Position numbers and translations under genes: made by a program. From the NCBI RefSeq assembly GCF_001999725.1, contig NZ_MDDP01000050.1, positions 124,001 to 188,000 of the forward strand: a stretch of DNA of 64,000 nt, given 5' to 3'. Origin of the DNA: Cellulophaga omnivescoria. GTDB lineage: Bacteria; Bacteroidota; Bacteroidia; Flavobacteriales; Flavobacteriaceae. This document shows positions 52,859-61,305 of the stretch, one piece after another. The first letter of the stretch is position 1. Each line of letters starts with the position of its first letter. Below the pieces are notes generated by a model. It worked only from the letters and a program-made list of their open reading frames with translations, made no database searches and was not told where the DNA came from.

Positions 52859-53059
52859 TTAATTCATCTTAGTTTGTTCGATTTTTTTACTTTCTTTAGT
52901 ACTAGAGCTCTTTTGTACAAGTTCGTCTTCAAAAAGCATACGTATAGATGGTGTATAAGAATCATCATACTGACCACTCTTTACCGATATTATAAATGCT
53001 AAAAAGAAAAACAGCGCCACTATAATACTTATAGACAGCAACACATAAATTACACTCAT
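52859..53059 (-). CDS. ccoS: cbb3 oxidase maturation protein CcoS
   Basis: A 66-residue protein with one helix (about 4-26) followed by SGQYDDSYTPSIRMLFEDE, the CcoS signature. CcoS is needed for cofactor loading of CcoN. It leads the cbb3 operon, three bases before ccoNO, and has a perfect -7 box and an FNR-type dyad upstream. Confidence 0.9.
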   Translation of the reverse strand: MSVIYVLLSISIIVALFFFLAFIISVKSGQYDDSYTPSIRMLFEDELVQKSSSTKESKKIEQTKMN

Positions 53060-53079
53060 ACCTACCTGAATTTATAAGA

Positions 53080-53087
53080 CAAAATTA
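53080..53087 (-). promoter_or_regulatory. -7 box of the ccoS operon
   Basis: On the minus strand this reads TAATTTTG, matching TAnnTTTG; transcription should begin near 53075. No -33 TTG is present; an FNR-type dyad takes its place. Confidence 0.65.
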
Positions 53088-53108
53088 CCGGCTATGCACT
53101 TCTTATAA

Positions 53109-53124
53109 TATGATATATATCATA
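53109..53124. promoter_or_regulatory. FNR/CRP-type operator upstream of ccoS
   Basis: TATGATATATATCATA is a perfect 16-base palindrome of the form TGAT-N4-ATCA. Its centre (53116.5) lies about 40-42 bases upstream of the predicted ccoS start site, the class II activator position. Confidence 0.65.
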
Positions 53125-53207
53125 CTTTAAAGAAATTTGAGAAAAAGATAGTTTAGTTTATTCTTAATAAGATTACTATAGTGATTAGCCTATGAAATAA
53201 AAGCTAG

Positions 53208-53215
53208 TATATTTG
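53208..53215 (+). promoter_or_regulatory. -7 box of the porin gene
   Basis: TATATTTG matches TAnnTTTG and lies 27 bases before the ATG at 53243. Confidence 0.5.
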
Positions 53216-53242
53216 AATAAACATTACAAATAGAGAACTACA

Positions 53243-54502
53243 ATGAAGTTATTGAAAAATGTATTTTTTACTACATTCCTAATTATTATACAGCAAGTAA
53301 ATGCACAACAGTTTAATTTAGATGCAGAAATAAAACCTCGTTTTGAGTTTAGAAACGGTTACAGCACCTTAAATTCTGATGCTGTTGATCCTGCTTCTTT
53401 TGTATCACAAAGAACTAGATTAAATTTTGGTTACAAAGGAACCGAATTTAACGCTTTTGTTGCTGCACAGAACGTTAGGGTTTGGGGAGATGCCGCTACA
53501 TTGTCTACTACAGATGCTAATGGCATAACACTACAACAAGCTTGGGCTGAAGCTTTTTTAGGAAAATGGAGTTTTAAACTAGGAAGGCAACATATTGCTT
53601 ATGATACAGAACGTATTTTTGGACGTGCAGACTGGAACCAACAAGGTAGAAGCCACGACGCTCTTAAAATAAAATTTAAACCAAATGCAACTAACAGAAT
53701 AGATATTGGTTTTGCGCTAAATGAAACGTCACAATCTATTTTTGAGGAAGATTACACCTTAAATAACTATAAAAACTTTCAATATTTATGGTACAACACC
53801 AAGTTTAACAAAATAGGCTTAAGTTTTTTATTTTTAAATACTGGTTTTGCTTTTGATGATAATAATGAGCAAAAAATAGCGTACAACCAAACCATTGGTT
53901 TAACAAGTGCCTTAAATGATACTAGATGGAGTGCAAATGCATCAATTTATTTACAAACTGGTAAAATTGAAAATTCAGATTTATCTGCTTTAAATGCTAG
54001 TGCAACCATAAACTACAGCTTAAACTCTGAGTTTTTAGTAGGGCTTGGAGCCGAGTATATGTCTGGTACAGATATGAACGAAACAACTGGCGATTTAAAT
54101 TCTTTTACGCCTTGGTTTGGCACCAACCACAGGTATAATGGTATTATGGATTATTTTTATGTTGGCAACCACAGCAACTCTGTTGGTTTAGTAGATATTA
54201 ACGCTAAAATTAATTACAGTAAAAATAAGTTTTCTGTAAACTTGGCACCTCACTTTTTTAGTTCTGCTGCTACTATAGTAAATGGTAACGGTATAGAGCA
54301 AGATAGCTATTTAGGAACTGAAATAGACCTTACATTTGGTTACAAAGCATCTAAAAGTATACTTTTTAATGCCGGATACTCACAAATGTTTGCTTCTGAT
54401 TCTATGGAAATTATTAAAGGAGGAGACGCCTCTATGACCAACAATTGGGCTTGGGCTATGATTACTTTTAAACCACATTTTTTTAGTTATAACGGCAATT
54501 AA
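53243..54502 (+). CDS. Outer-membrane porin, alginate-export-like beta barrel
   Basis: A 419-residue exported barrel: signal peptide up to about VNAQ (residue 22), then alternating amphipathic strands. FEFRNGYSTLNSDAVDPASF and SQRTRLNFGYKG near 50-66, and LGRQHIAYDTERIFGRADWNQQGRSHDA around 116-143 split by a turn, resemble the alginate-export/DcaP-type porin group. The substrate cannot be told. It is transcribed away from the cbb3 operon and may serve respiration by anion or substrate uptake; that link is only positional. Confidence 0.7.
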   Translation: MKLLKNVFFTTFLIIIQQVNAQQFNLDAEIKPRFEFRNGYSTLNSDAVDPASFVSQRTRLNFGYKGTEFNAFVAAQNVRVWGDAATLSTTDANGITLQQAWAEAFLGKWSFKLGRQHIAYDTERIFGRADWNQQGRSHDALKIKFKPNATNRIDIGFALNETSQSIFEEDYTLNNYKNFQYLWYNTKFNKIGLSFLFLNTGFAFDDNNEQKIAYNQTIGLTSALNDTRWSANASIYLQTGKIENSDLSALNASATINYSLNSEFLVGLGAEYMSGTDMNETTGDLNSFTPWFGTNHRYNGIMDYFYVGNHSNSVGLVDINAKINYSKNKFSVNLAPHFFSSAATIVNGNGIEQDSYLGTEIDLTFGYKASKSILFNAGYSQMFASDSMEIIKGGDASMTNNWAWAMITFKPHFFSYNGN

Positions 54503-54521
54503 ACTTTAATGTTTTACGCAT

Positions 54522-54568
54522 AAAAAGAGCAGTTTTACAAATTGTAAAACTGCTCTTTTTTTATTCTA
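54522..54568. terminator. Strong bidirectional terminator
   Basis: A 19-pair stem (54522-54540 with 54542-54560) starts AAAAAGAGCAG and ends CTGCTCTTTTT, with T runs on both strands. It serves the convergent porin and ccoI genes. Confidence 0.9.
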
Positions 54569-56936
54569 ATTTTTTACCTACTAAATTGGTTGCAATAGTA
54601 GTAAACAAAACAATACTTATAGAGCTTAAAGGCATTAATATAGCTGCAATAACAGGCATTAATTGTCCTGTAGTAGCAAAATACAAACCAATTAAATTGT
54701 ATGACAATGAAAAACCAAAACTTAGTTTTATAATCTGCATTGCACTTTTAGATGCTTTAATATAATTATTTAACTCTTTAAATTTTGATGCATCTAAAAT
54801 ACCATCGCAAGCGGGAGAAAACACATTTACATTTTCTGATATAGCAATACCAACATTACTTTGTGCCAAAGCACCGGCATCATTTAAACCATCACCAACC
54901 ATAAGTACTTTTTTACCTTGGTCTTGTAAACTTTTTATAAAGTTTAATTTATCTTCTGGTTTCTGATTAAAGTAAAGCGGAGTTAATTTAGGCAATAAAG
55001 CTTGTAAACGTTCTTTTTCTCCTTCATTATCACCAGATAAAACACCTAAATCCAAAGAGTTCTGCATTTCACTAAACAATTTAGATACACCTTTTCTGTA
55101 TTGGTTACTAAAAACAAACTTGCCTTTATAAGCATCATTACTACTAATATACACCGCTGTATTTTCTTGACCACTTACAGTACCGTTTCCTGCAAAATTT
55201 GCAGATCCTACTTTTATATTATTATCTTCTAAAACTCCTATTATCCCTTTTCCTAAATGTTCTTGATACTCATCCAAAGTTAAAATATCTTGTGCTGCTA
55301 ATAAATTGTAAAGTGTTCTACTTAATGGGTGGTTAGAGGCTCTTAATGTATTTTTTAATAACGATTCTTCTTCTGCACTTAACGCCATACCCTCATAGCT
55401 AGCTGTGCTCTTTTGAGCTGTTGTTAAGGTACCTGTTTTATCAAAAATAGCTGTAGTTAACTGTGCTAACTGCTCTATAGTTTGTGTGTTTTTTAAATAG
55501 AATTTTTTACGCCCAAAAATGCGTAACATATTACCCAATGTAAATGGTGCTGCCAATGCTATGGCACAAGGGCAAGCAATGATTAAAACCGCAGTAAAAA
55601 CATTTATAGCCTTACTACTGTCTATAAACATCCAAATAAATGTAGCTATAAAAGCAATACTTAAAACTGCAATTGTAAAACGCTCACTTATTTTATCTGT
55701 AATGGTTTGGAACTTGCTTGTTTTATCTACTGTAAAAACGGAATTCCCCCAGAGTTGCGTTAAATAACTTTGTGATACCGATTTTAAAGCTTCCATTTCT
55801 ATTGCTCCTTGCAACTGCTTACCACCTGCTAAAATTTTATCGCCACTTGCCTTTTCAACAACTTCAGATTCACCTGTAACAAAGCTATAATCTATACGCG
55901 CATTACCTTTTAACACAATACCATCTACAGGTATTAACTCTTCATTTCTTATTAAAAGTTTATCTCCTTGCTTAATATCATACACTTGTACTGTTTCTTC
56001 TTCTCCTCCAGGCAAAATTCTAGTCACAGCAATAGGAAAATAAGACTTGTAATCTCTCTCAAAAGATAAAAAGGAATATGTTTTTTGCTGAAAAAATTTA
56101 CCTAAAAGCAGAAAAAATATCAACCCTGTTAAACTATCAAAAAAACCAGTTCCCCAATCAAAAATAATTTCTAATGTACTACGTACAAAAAGCACTAAAA
56201 CACCTAATGCAATTGGCACATCTATATTTAAAATTTTAGAGGAAATACTTTTGTAAGCAGATATTAAATAATCTTGTGCAGAATAAAAAACTACAGGCAA
56301 TGAAAAAGCAAACATTAACCACCTAAACACATTTTTATACTGGTCTAACCAAAACTCTTGTACTTCAAAATACTCTGGAAAAGACAAAAACATAACATTT
56401 CCAAAGGCAAAACCAGCTACTCCTAATTTATAAATAAGACTGCGGTCTACGCTTTTTTTACCTTTGCTATAATCCTCTAAAGAAATATATGGCTCATAAC
56501 CAATTTTAGCCAATAAAATTACCAACTGCTTTAAACTTAATTCTTCTGGATTATAAGCTATACGAACCATTTTTTTAGGAAAATCTACTTGAGATGATCT
56601 TACTGCTTTTGCTAATTTATTTAAGTTCTCTAAAACCCAAATACAAGAACTACAATGTATATGTGGTATGTATAAATTTACTATTTGATGATTTTCTTCA
56701 TTAAACTCTATTAATTTATCTAAAATTTTAGGAGAGTCTAAAAAGTTATATTTATCCGCTACTTCATTTGGTGTGGCACCAGCAGCAGATTGTAAATCAT
56801 AGTAATAAGTTAAGTCGTTAGACTCAAAAATTTCGAAGACTGTTTTACATCCATTGCAACAAAAATGCTTACCTTTAAATACAATAGGTATTGTGTCACA
56901 ATCATCTCCACAATGAAAACATTTTTCTTTTATCAT
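54561..56936 (-). CDS. ccoI: Heavy-metal P-type ATPase of the CcoI/FixI type
   Basis: A 791-residue P1B ATPase. An N-terminal cysteine site (KCFHCGDDCD, then FCCNGC near 33) precedes an HMA-like domain with HCSSC near 102-106. The ion site is CPCAIALAAPF, the phosphorylation site DKTGTLT and the hinge GDGLNDAGAL. CcoI imports or delivers copper for cbb3 assembly. I start it at ATG 56936 because the upstream TTG at 56960 falls in the predicted -7 box; ATG 56945 is also possible. Confidence 0.9.
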   Translation of the reverse strand: MIKEKCFHCGDDCDTIPIVFKGKHFCCNGCKTVFEIFESNDLTYYYDLQSAAGATPNEVADKYNFLDSPKILDKLIEFNEENHQIVNLYIPHIHCSSCIWVLENLNKLAKAVRSSQVDFPKKMVRIAYNPEELSLKQLVILLAKIGYEPYISLEDYSKGKKSVDRSLIYKLGVAGFAFGNVMFLSFPEYFEVQEFWLDQYKNVFRWLMFAFSLPVVFYSAQDYLISAYKSISSKILNIDVPIALGVLVLFVRSTLEIIFDWGTGFFDSLTGLIFFLLLGKFFQQKTYSFLSFERDYKSYFPIAVTRILPGGEEETVQVYDIKQGDKLLIRNEELIPVDGIVLKGNARIDYSFVTGESEVVEKASGDKILAGGKQLQGAIEMEALKSVSQSYLTQLWGNSVFTVDKTSKFQTITDKISERFTIAVLSIAFIATFIWMFIDSSKAINVFTAVLIIACPCAIALAAPFTLGNMLRIFGRKKFYLKNTQTIEQLAQLTTAIFDKTGTLTTAQKSTASYEGMALSAEEESLLKNTLRASNHPLSRTLYNLLAAQDILTLDEYQEHLGKGIIGVLEDNNIKVGSANFAGNGTVSGQENTAVYISSNDAYKGKFVFSNQYRKGVSKLFSEMQNSLDLGVLSGDNEGEKERLQALLPKLTPLYFNQKPEDKLNFIKSLQDQGKKVLMVGDGLNDAGALAQSNVGIAISENVNVFSPACDGILDASKFKELNNYIKASKSAMQIIKLSFGFSLSYNLIGLYFATTGQLMPVIAAILMPLSSISIVLFTTIATNLVGKKLE

Positions 56937-56957
56937 CTTTAACATTTTAGACCAAAA

Positions 56958-56965
56958 CAAAGGTC
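56958..56965 (-). promoter_or_regulatory. Candidate -7 box of ccoI
   Basis: On the minus strand this reads GACCTTTG, one mismatch from TAnnTTTG. It is spaced from the dyad at 56989-57000 as at the other two sites. It has no -33 TTG. Confidence 0.45.
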
Positions 56966-56988
56966 TGTTAAAGTGCTATTTTAAAATA

Positions 56989-57000
56989 TGACAAATGTCA
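56989..57000. promoter_or_regulatory. FNR/CRP-type operator shared by ccoI and fnr
   Basis: TGACAAATGTCA (TGACA-N2-TGTCA) has its centre at 56994.5, about 40 bases from the predicted start sites of both divergent genes. Confidence 0.6.
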
Positions 57001-57003
57001 GGT

Positions 57004-57031
57004 TTTGATTTTAACATTAACCGTAAATTTG
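57004..57031 (+). promoter_or_regulatory. Promoter of the fnr-like gene
   Basis: TTTG at 57004-57007, a 16-base spacer and the perfect -7 box TAAATTTG at 57024-57031, 22 bases before the ATG. Confidence 0.6.
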
Positions 57032-57053
57032 TATTGTAAGCAAAAACAATGTT

Positions 57054-57740
57054 ATGAGTAGGTGTGAAAATTGTATTATTCGTCAGTTTAATTCGTTACG
57101 AGCTATGAGCAAAGACGAGTTAAAAAAAGTATCTGACACCAAAGTTTCTAAAACTTATAAAAAAGGTGATGCAATTTTTGAAGAAGGAGAGCGTCTAGAC
57201 GGTGTATTTTGTGTTAGAGATGGCGTGTCTAAACTATCTAAACTTAGCTCTAACGGAAAAGACCAAATAATAAAACTTGCTACTAAAGGAGAGATTTTAG
57301 GGCAACGTTCTGTAATTGCAGAAGAATCTGCTAACTTAAGCGCTGTAGCTATTAAAGATGTAGATCTTTGTTTTATTCCTAAAGAAAGTATTTTACATAC
57401 TTTAAACACCAACCCCAATTTTGCTGTTGAGGTATTGCGCCATATGGCCAATGATTTAAGAGAGGCAGATGATGTTATTGTAAATATGTCTCAAAAAACA
57501 GTAAAACAACGTATTGCAGAAGCCTTTATCTATTTAAAAAATGAGTTTGGTGAAGATGATAATGGTTTTTTAAAACTAAGCTTAAGCAGAGAAGATATGA
57601 GTAATGTTGTGGGTACTGCAACAGAGTCTACTATTAGAATTATATCTGAATTTAAAAAGAAAGGTATGATTGAAACCTCTGGAAAACAAGTTAGAATTAA
57701 AGATATAGCAAAATTACAAAACGTTGTAAGCGGATTATAA
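57054..57740 (+). CDS. FNR/CRP family transcription regulator
   Basis: A 228-residue regulator: cNMP-like sensor domain to about 115, dimer helix (VEVLRHMANDLREADDVIVN), and a C-terminal winged helix with the recognition helix TATESTIRIISEFKKKG. E and R of the recognition helix stand where FNR and CRP contact TGA half-sites. Cysteines are C4, C7, C53 and C106; C4-x2-C7 and C106 align with three of the four FNR iron-sulfur ligands. It is expected to activate cbb3 and related genes at low oxygen. An operator in its own promoter suggests autoregulation. Confidence 0.88.
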   Translation: MSRCENCIIRQFNSLRAMSKDELKKVSDTKVSKTYKKGDAIFEEGERLDGVFCVRDGVSKLSKLSSNGKDQIIKLATKGEILGQRSVIAEESANLSAVAIKDVDLCFIPKESILHTLNTNPNFAVEVLRHMANDLREADDVIVNMSQKTVKQRIAEAFIYLKNEFGEDDNGFLKLSLSREDMSNVVGTATESTIRIISEFKKKGMIETSGKQVRIKDIAKLQNVVSGL

Positions 57741-57751
57741 GTTTTTAAAAC

Positions 57752-57763
57752 TGACAAATATCA
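57752..57763. promoter_or_regulatory. FNR/CRP-type operator upstream of the universal stress gene
   Basis: TGACAAATATCA, centre 57757.5, lies about 41.5 bases before the start site predicted from the TATTTTTA box at 57787-57794. Confidence 0.6.
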
Positions 57764-57786
57764 TAGTTTACGGTTGTAACTACTTT

Positions 57787-57794
57787 TATTTTTA
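57787..57794 (+). promoter_or_regulatory. Candidate -7 box of the universal stress gene
   Basis: TATTTTTA matches seven of eight positions of TAnnTTTG, 24 bases before the ATG; there is no -33 TTG at the right distance. Confidence 0.45.
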
Positions 57795-57818
57795 CATCAG
57801 ATATTTTAACACAGTCTG

Positions 57819-58661
57819 ATGAAAAATATACTCTTACCCACAGATTTTTCTGAAAATGCAAACAATGCAATTACGTATGCTCTTGAGCTTTTTAAAAAAG
57901 AAAAGTGTAATTTTTACTTATTAAATACTTACGTACCCGCTATAACACATAGCAGGTTTATGGCAGAAAGCTCTAAAACTCTGGTTGTAGAAAAGAATAC
58001 AGAAACAAGCTCTAAAAATGGGTTAAAAAAGACAATAGAATATATTAGGCAAAAACACGCTAACCCTTTACATAGTTTTAAAACCATATCTTCTTTTGAT
58101 TTACTAACCCATGAAGTTGTAGATATTATTAAAAACGAGCATATAAATTTTGTAATATCTGGCACTAAAGGAATAACAAATTTTAAACGTGTATTTATTG
58201 GTGCAAATACTATGCACATAATTAATGCAATTAAAGACTGTCCTGTTTTAGCAATACCAAATAACTATAATTTTTGTGTTCCAAAACAATTGGTTTTGGC
58301 AACAGACCTTAAACGCAGCTTAAGTCCCGAAGCATTGCAAGCACTTTTGTTTATAACAAAATTGTATAGTTGCACAGTACATATTCTTCATTTAAAAACA
58401 AATGTATTGTTAGATGATTTTCAGCAATCTAATTTAAAAATAGTACAAAATTGTTTAGCTAGTGCCCCTTTAAAACTACATTTATTACCATATTACGCAA
58501 ATAAATCTGAAATTATAAGCAGATTTATAAAAGACCACGCAATAGATACTTTGGCATTAGTTTATAATAACCGTAGTTATTTAGAAGAATTAATACAAGA
58601 ACCCGTTGTAGAAAATGCAGATTACCATACAAAAATTCCATTACTGGTTTTACCTAGCTAA
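57819..58661 (+). CDS. Tandem-domain universal stress protein
   Basis: A 280-residue protein of two UspA folds. The first starts MKNILLPTDFSENANNAITY and carries VISGTKGITNFKRVFIGANT (around 111-130) in the place of the ATP-binding G-x2-G-x9-G-S/T motif. The second starts near 149 (KQLVLATDLKRSLSPEALQA) and lacks a clear glycine loop. Such proteins help cells endure low-energy or low-oxygen states. The FNR-type site upstream puts it in the same predicted regulon as the cbb3 genes. Confidence 0.88.
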   Translation: MKNILLPTDFSENANNAITYALELFKKEKCNFYLLNTYVPAITHSRFMAESSKTLVVEKNTETSSKNGLKKTIEYIRQKHANPLHSFKTISSFDLLTHEVVDIIKNEHINFVISGTKGITNFKRVFIGANTMHIINAIKDCPVLAIPNNYNFCVPKQLVLATDLKRSLSPEALQALLFITKLYSCTVHILHLKTNVLLDDFQQSNLKIVQNCLASAPLKLHLLPYYANKSEIISRFIKDHAIDTLALVYNNRSYLEELIQEPVVENADYHTKIPLLVLPS

Positions 58662-58672
58662 TCATTAGCAAT

Positions 58673-58716
58673 AAAAAAGCTCCAAAAATGCAAAACACAT
58701 CTTTAGAGCTTTTTTA
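58673..58716. terminator. Terminator after the universal stress gene
   Basis: AAAAAAGCTC (58673-58682) pairs with GAGCTTTTTT (58706-58715), with further weak pairing inside; it lies between convergent genes. Confidence 0.65.
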
Positions 58717-58732
58717 AAGTTTTAATTTAAGC

Positions 58733-59593
58733 TTACTGTTTAGCAGCCTTTTTAAACTTATATGTTATACCTACGTTAACTCCAAAAGAAGAATATGGTA
58801 CTTTTTGTGATAATTTTTTAGATGGATCTGTATTGTCATTTCTTAACTCATCTACATAAGTAGTTTTTTTACTGTAACCTGGAGGTAAGTTATCTAAAGT
58901 AAAAACACTTTCTGCAACCATATTACCATCAGGAGTAAATAGGTTTGTATTAAACTCTTGCAATTCAGAATCTTTACGTTTTAGGCTAATACCGTAGTAT
59001 TCTGCCTCTACGTATATACTAAAGTTGTTATCTATAGGGAATTTATATCCTAAAGCACCAACAAAACCTAAAGGAAACTTACCGTGAAAATCTTCTGTGT
59101 AATTCGTTTCTGAGTAAGAACCCTCAGGAAGGCTATATGGCTCTCTCTCTGCCTCAGACATTAATGTACTACTAAAAACTACAGCTTCTGTTTTACCTGC
59201 TATTTTTAATAATGCACCTGCACGACCATAAAAATTATCTGTAAATTTGTAAGCTACAGCTACAGTTGCACCATAAGCTCTACCTCTTGCAATTGCATCT
59301 ACATCTACTCCTGGTACTGTGGTCTTATTTATAGTATGGTCTGCTCCATTTAAATAACCAACACCCACATCTAAACCAACTTTTTCATTAAAAAAATAAG
59401 TTCCTCTTAGCTGAAAGTTAACACCCTCTCCGTAACTACCATAAGTATTTTCTACACTTGTTGTTGTTGTTTCTGTTCCTAATTTCATCTCAGCGCTTCC
59501 AATTGCATAACCTGTACCTGCCGAAATTTCAAATTGAGCATAAGACATAGTACTAATTAAAATACCGACTAATAATATTACTCTTTGTTTCAA
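58733..59593 (-). CDS. Outer-membrane beta-barrel protein
   Basis: A 286-residue exported protein when started at TTG 59593: the product then begins with a clean signal peptide (KQRVILLVGILISTMSYAQ) and eight or more amphipathic strands follow, ending VGITYKFKKAAKQ. The longer frame to 59656 would start upstream of the candidate -7 box TACCTTTA (59628-59621, minus strand) and has no sensible N-terminus. It resembles the general OmpA/OmpW-size porin-like barrels of Bacteroidota. The function is unknown. Confidence 0.75.
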   Translation of the reverse strand: MKQRVILLVGILISTMSYAQFEISAGTGYAIGSAEMKLGTETTTTSVENTYGSYGEGVNFQLRGTYFFNEKVGLDVGVGYLNGADHTINKTTVPGVDVDAIARGRAYGATVAVAYKFTDNFYGRAGALLKIAGKTEAVVFSSTLMSEAEREPYSLPEGSYSETNYTEDFHGKFPLGFVGALGYKFPIDNNFSIYVEAEYYGISLKRKDSELQEFNTNLFTPDGNMVAESVFTLDNLPPGYSKKTTYVDELRNDNTDPSKKLSQKVPYSSFGVNVGITYKFKKAAKQ

Positions 59594-59834
59594 AATATAT
59601 AGTTTTAAGTTAATATAATGTAAAGGTAGAAAAAAGGAAAATGAAGAACACACCAATTGTAGTAATTTCTGACGTTTAACACTAATATTATAGAAATGAT
59701 AATTTATTATTTAAATTATAGAACAATAATAAACACAGCTACCAATAAGCTTAATTATACCTAAATTTATTAAGATATATTGTAGTTTCAGTATAAGATT
59801 GTATAACAAGAAGTTTACTTACAAAACGATATAA

Positions 59835-59867
59835 AATAAAAAAGCTCCCGATAAAATCGGAAGCTTT
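59835..59867 (-). terminator. Terminator after tRNA-Val
   Basis: On the minus strand AAAGCTTCCGAT, loop TTT, ATCGGGAGCTTT (one G-T pair), then TTTT. It lies nine bases beyond the tRNA 3' end. Confidence 0.85.
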
Positions 59868-59875
59868 AATTACTG

Positions 59876-59950
59876 TGGGCCCTACTGGATTCGAACCAGT
59901 GACCCCCTGCTTGTAAGGCAGGTGCTCTGAACCAACTGAGCTAAGAGCCC
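59876..59950 (-). tRNA. tRNA-Val (anticodon UAC)
   Basis: The minus strand folds as a full cloverleaf: acceptor GGGCTCT/AGGGCCC, D arm GCTC...GAGC, anticodon stem CCTGC/GCAGG with loop CTTACAA, T arm ACTGG-TTCGAAT-CCAGT, and discriminator A. CCA is not encoded. Confidence 0.97.
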
Positions 59951-59990
59951 TCATTCACAATTTAGAAATTTGTTTTCCGTATTGCGAGTG

Positions 59991-60022
59991 CAAATATATA
60001 ACTGTTTTTCGTTTCTCGCAAA
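59991..60022 (-). promoter_or_regulatory. Promoter of tRNA-Val
   Basis: On the minus strand TTTG (60022-60019), a 20-base spacer and TATATTTG (59998-59991) form a full Bacteroidota promoter, 40 bases before the tRNA. Confidence 0.7.
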
Positions 60023-60039
60023 TAAAAAATGAAAAAAAA

Positions 60040-61251
60040 TTAAACTATTTCTGCAACAACAAAAGTGCTGCCTCCAACGTAAATTAAATCTTCTTTTTTT
60101 GCTAAAGATTTTGCTTTTTCAAGTGCTTCTTTTACAGATGAATAAGCATCACCCCGTAATAAAAAGCTACTTGCTTTAGCTTGTAATTCCTCTGCATTTA
60201 ATCCTCTTTCTATTTTTGGACAACAGAAAAAATAATTTGCATTTTTTGGAAAAAGAGGTAAAATAGCATCCAAATTCTTATCCTTAACAACTCCTAAGAC
60301 AATAAAAAGCGACTTATATTTTTGCTGTTTTAATTGATCTAAAGTTAAACTTAAGCCTTCTTTATTGTGTGCTGTGTCGCAAATTACCCTAGGTTGCTCC
60401 TGTAATAGTTGCCACCTACCCATTAATCCAGTATTTTCTACCACATTTAACAGCCCTTTTTCAATTGCACTATTCGTAATTGTAAATTCTTTTAATTGTT
60501 TAAGTGTAGCTAAAACACCTTTTATATTTTTTTGCTGATAATTACCCAATAAAGATGTTTTGTATGTTTTTACTAAAATAGCATCTGCATAAATTAAATG
60601 CGCGTTTTTAGACTCTGCAATTTCCTTAAACACAGCTACTGTTTCTTTTTGATTTTCACTTACTACAACCGGCACATTATTTTTTATAATACCTGCTTTT
60701 TCTGCTGCAATTTTTTCTAATGTATCTCCTAATAAATCTGTATGATCTAGTCCTATATTTGTTATTAATGAAACCTCGGGCGTAATAATATTAGTAGAAT
60801 CAAGTCTTCCACCTAAACCAACTTCTATAATGGCTATGTCTACTTTTTCTTTAGCAAAGTAATTAAACGCCATTGCCACAGTCATTTCAAAAAATGAAAG
60901 TTTATGATCATTAAAAAAAGGCATATTACTTTCTACAAAGTTTATAACATCATCCTCTGGAATTTTAATTCCATTAATTCTTATGCGCTCCCTAAAATCT
61001 TTTAAATGCGGAGAAGTATATAAACCTACATTGTAACCAGCTTCTTGTAAAATAGATGCTAACATATGGCTACTAGAACCTTTACCGTTAGTACCAGCTA
61101 CGTGTATACTTTTAAACTGTTGTTCTGGAGATCCTAAAGCTTTAGAAAATAGCTTTATATTGTCTAGCTTTCCATTAAACGCAGATTTTCCTTTGTTTTG
61201 GTATATTGGAAGTTGAGCAAACATCCAATCTAACGTTTGGCTATATGTCAT
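60040..61251 (-). CDS. folC: Folylpolyglutamate synthase / dihydrofolate synthase
   Basis: A 403-residue Mur-ligase-like enzyme that adds glutamate to dihydropteroate and folates. The ATP loop is VAGTNGKGSSSHM near 51-63, GLYTSPHLKDFRERI near 75-89 and EVGLGGRLDSTN near 142-153 are FolC signatures, and CDTAHNKEGL lies near 290. The length is typical. It follows the tonB-like gene by 54 bases on the same strand. Confidence 0.94.
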   Translation of the reverse strand: MTYSQTLDWMFAQLPIYQNKGKSAFNGKLDNIKLFSKALGSPEQQFKSIHVAGTNGKGSSSHMLASILQEAGYNVGLYTSPHLKDFRERIRINGIKIPEDDVINFVESNMPFFNDHKLSFFEMTVAMAFNYFAKEKVDIAIIEVGLGGRLDSTNIITPEVSLITNIGLDHTDLLGDTLEKIAAEKAGIIKNNVPVVVSENQKETVAVFKEIAESKNAHLIYADAILVKTYKTSLLGNYQQKNIKGVLATLKQLKEFTITNSAIEKGLLNVVENTGLMGRWQLLQEQPRVICDTAHNKEGLSLTLDQLKQQKYKSLFIVLGVVKDKNLDAILPLFPKNANYFFCCPKIERGLNAEELQAKASSFLLRGDAYSSVKEALEKAKSLAKKEDLIYVGGSTFVVAEIV

Positions 61252-61305
61252 TAAAGTATATTAAATTGAGTAAATAAGGAGTAAAATTAAAGTAATTTTA
61301 GATAA

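Noticed and set aside
53170-53200. FNR-type site for the porin gene
   Set aside because: Only a TGAT half-site is present near the expected distance; the second half (ATCA) is missing.
56937-56960. TTG 56960 as the ccoI start
   Set aside because: It lies within the predicted -7 box; the cysteine motif begins right after ATG 56936.
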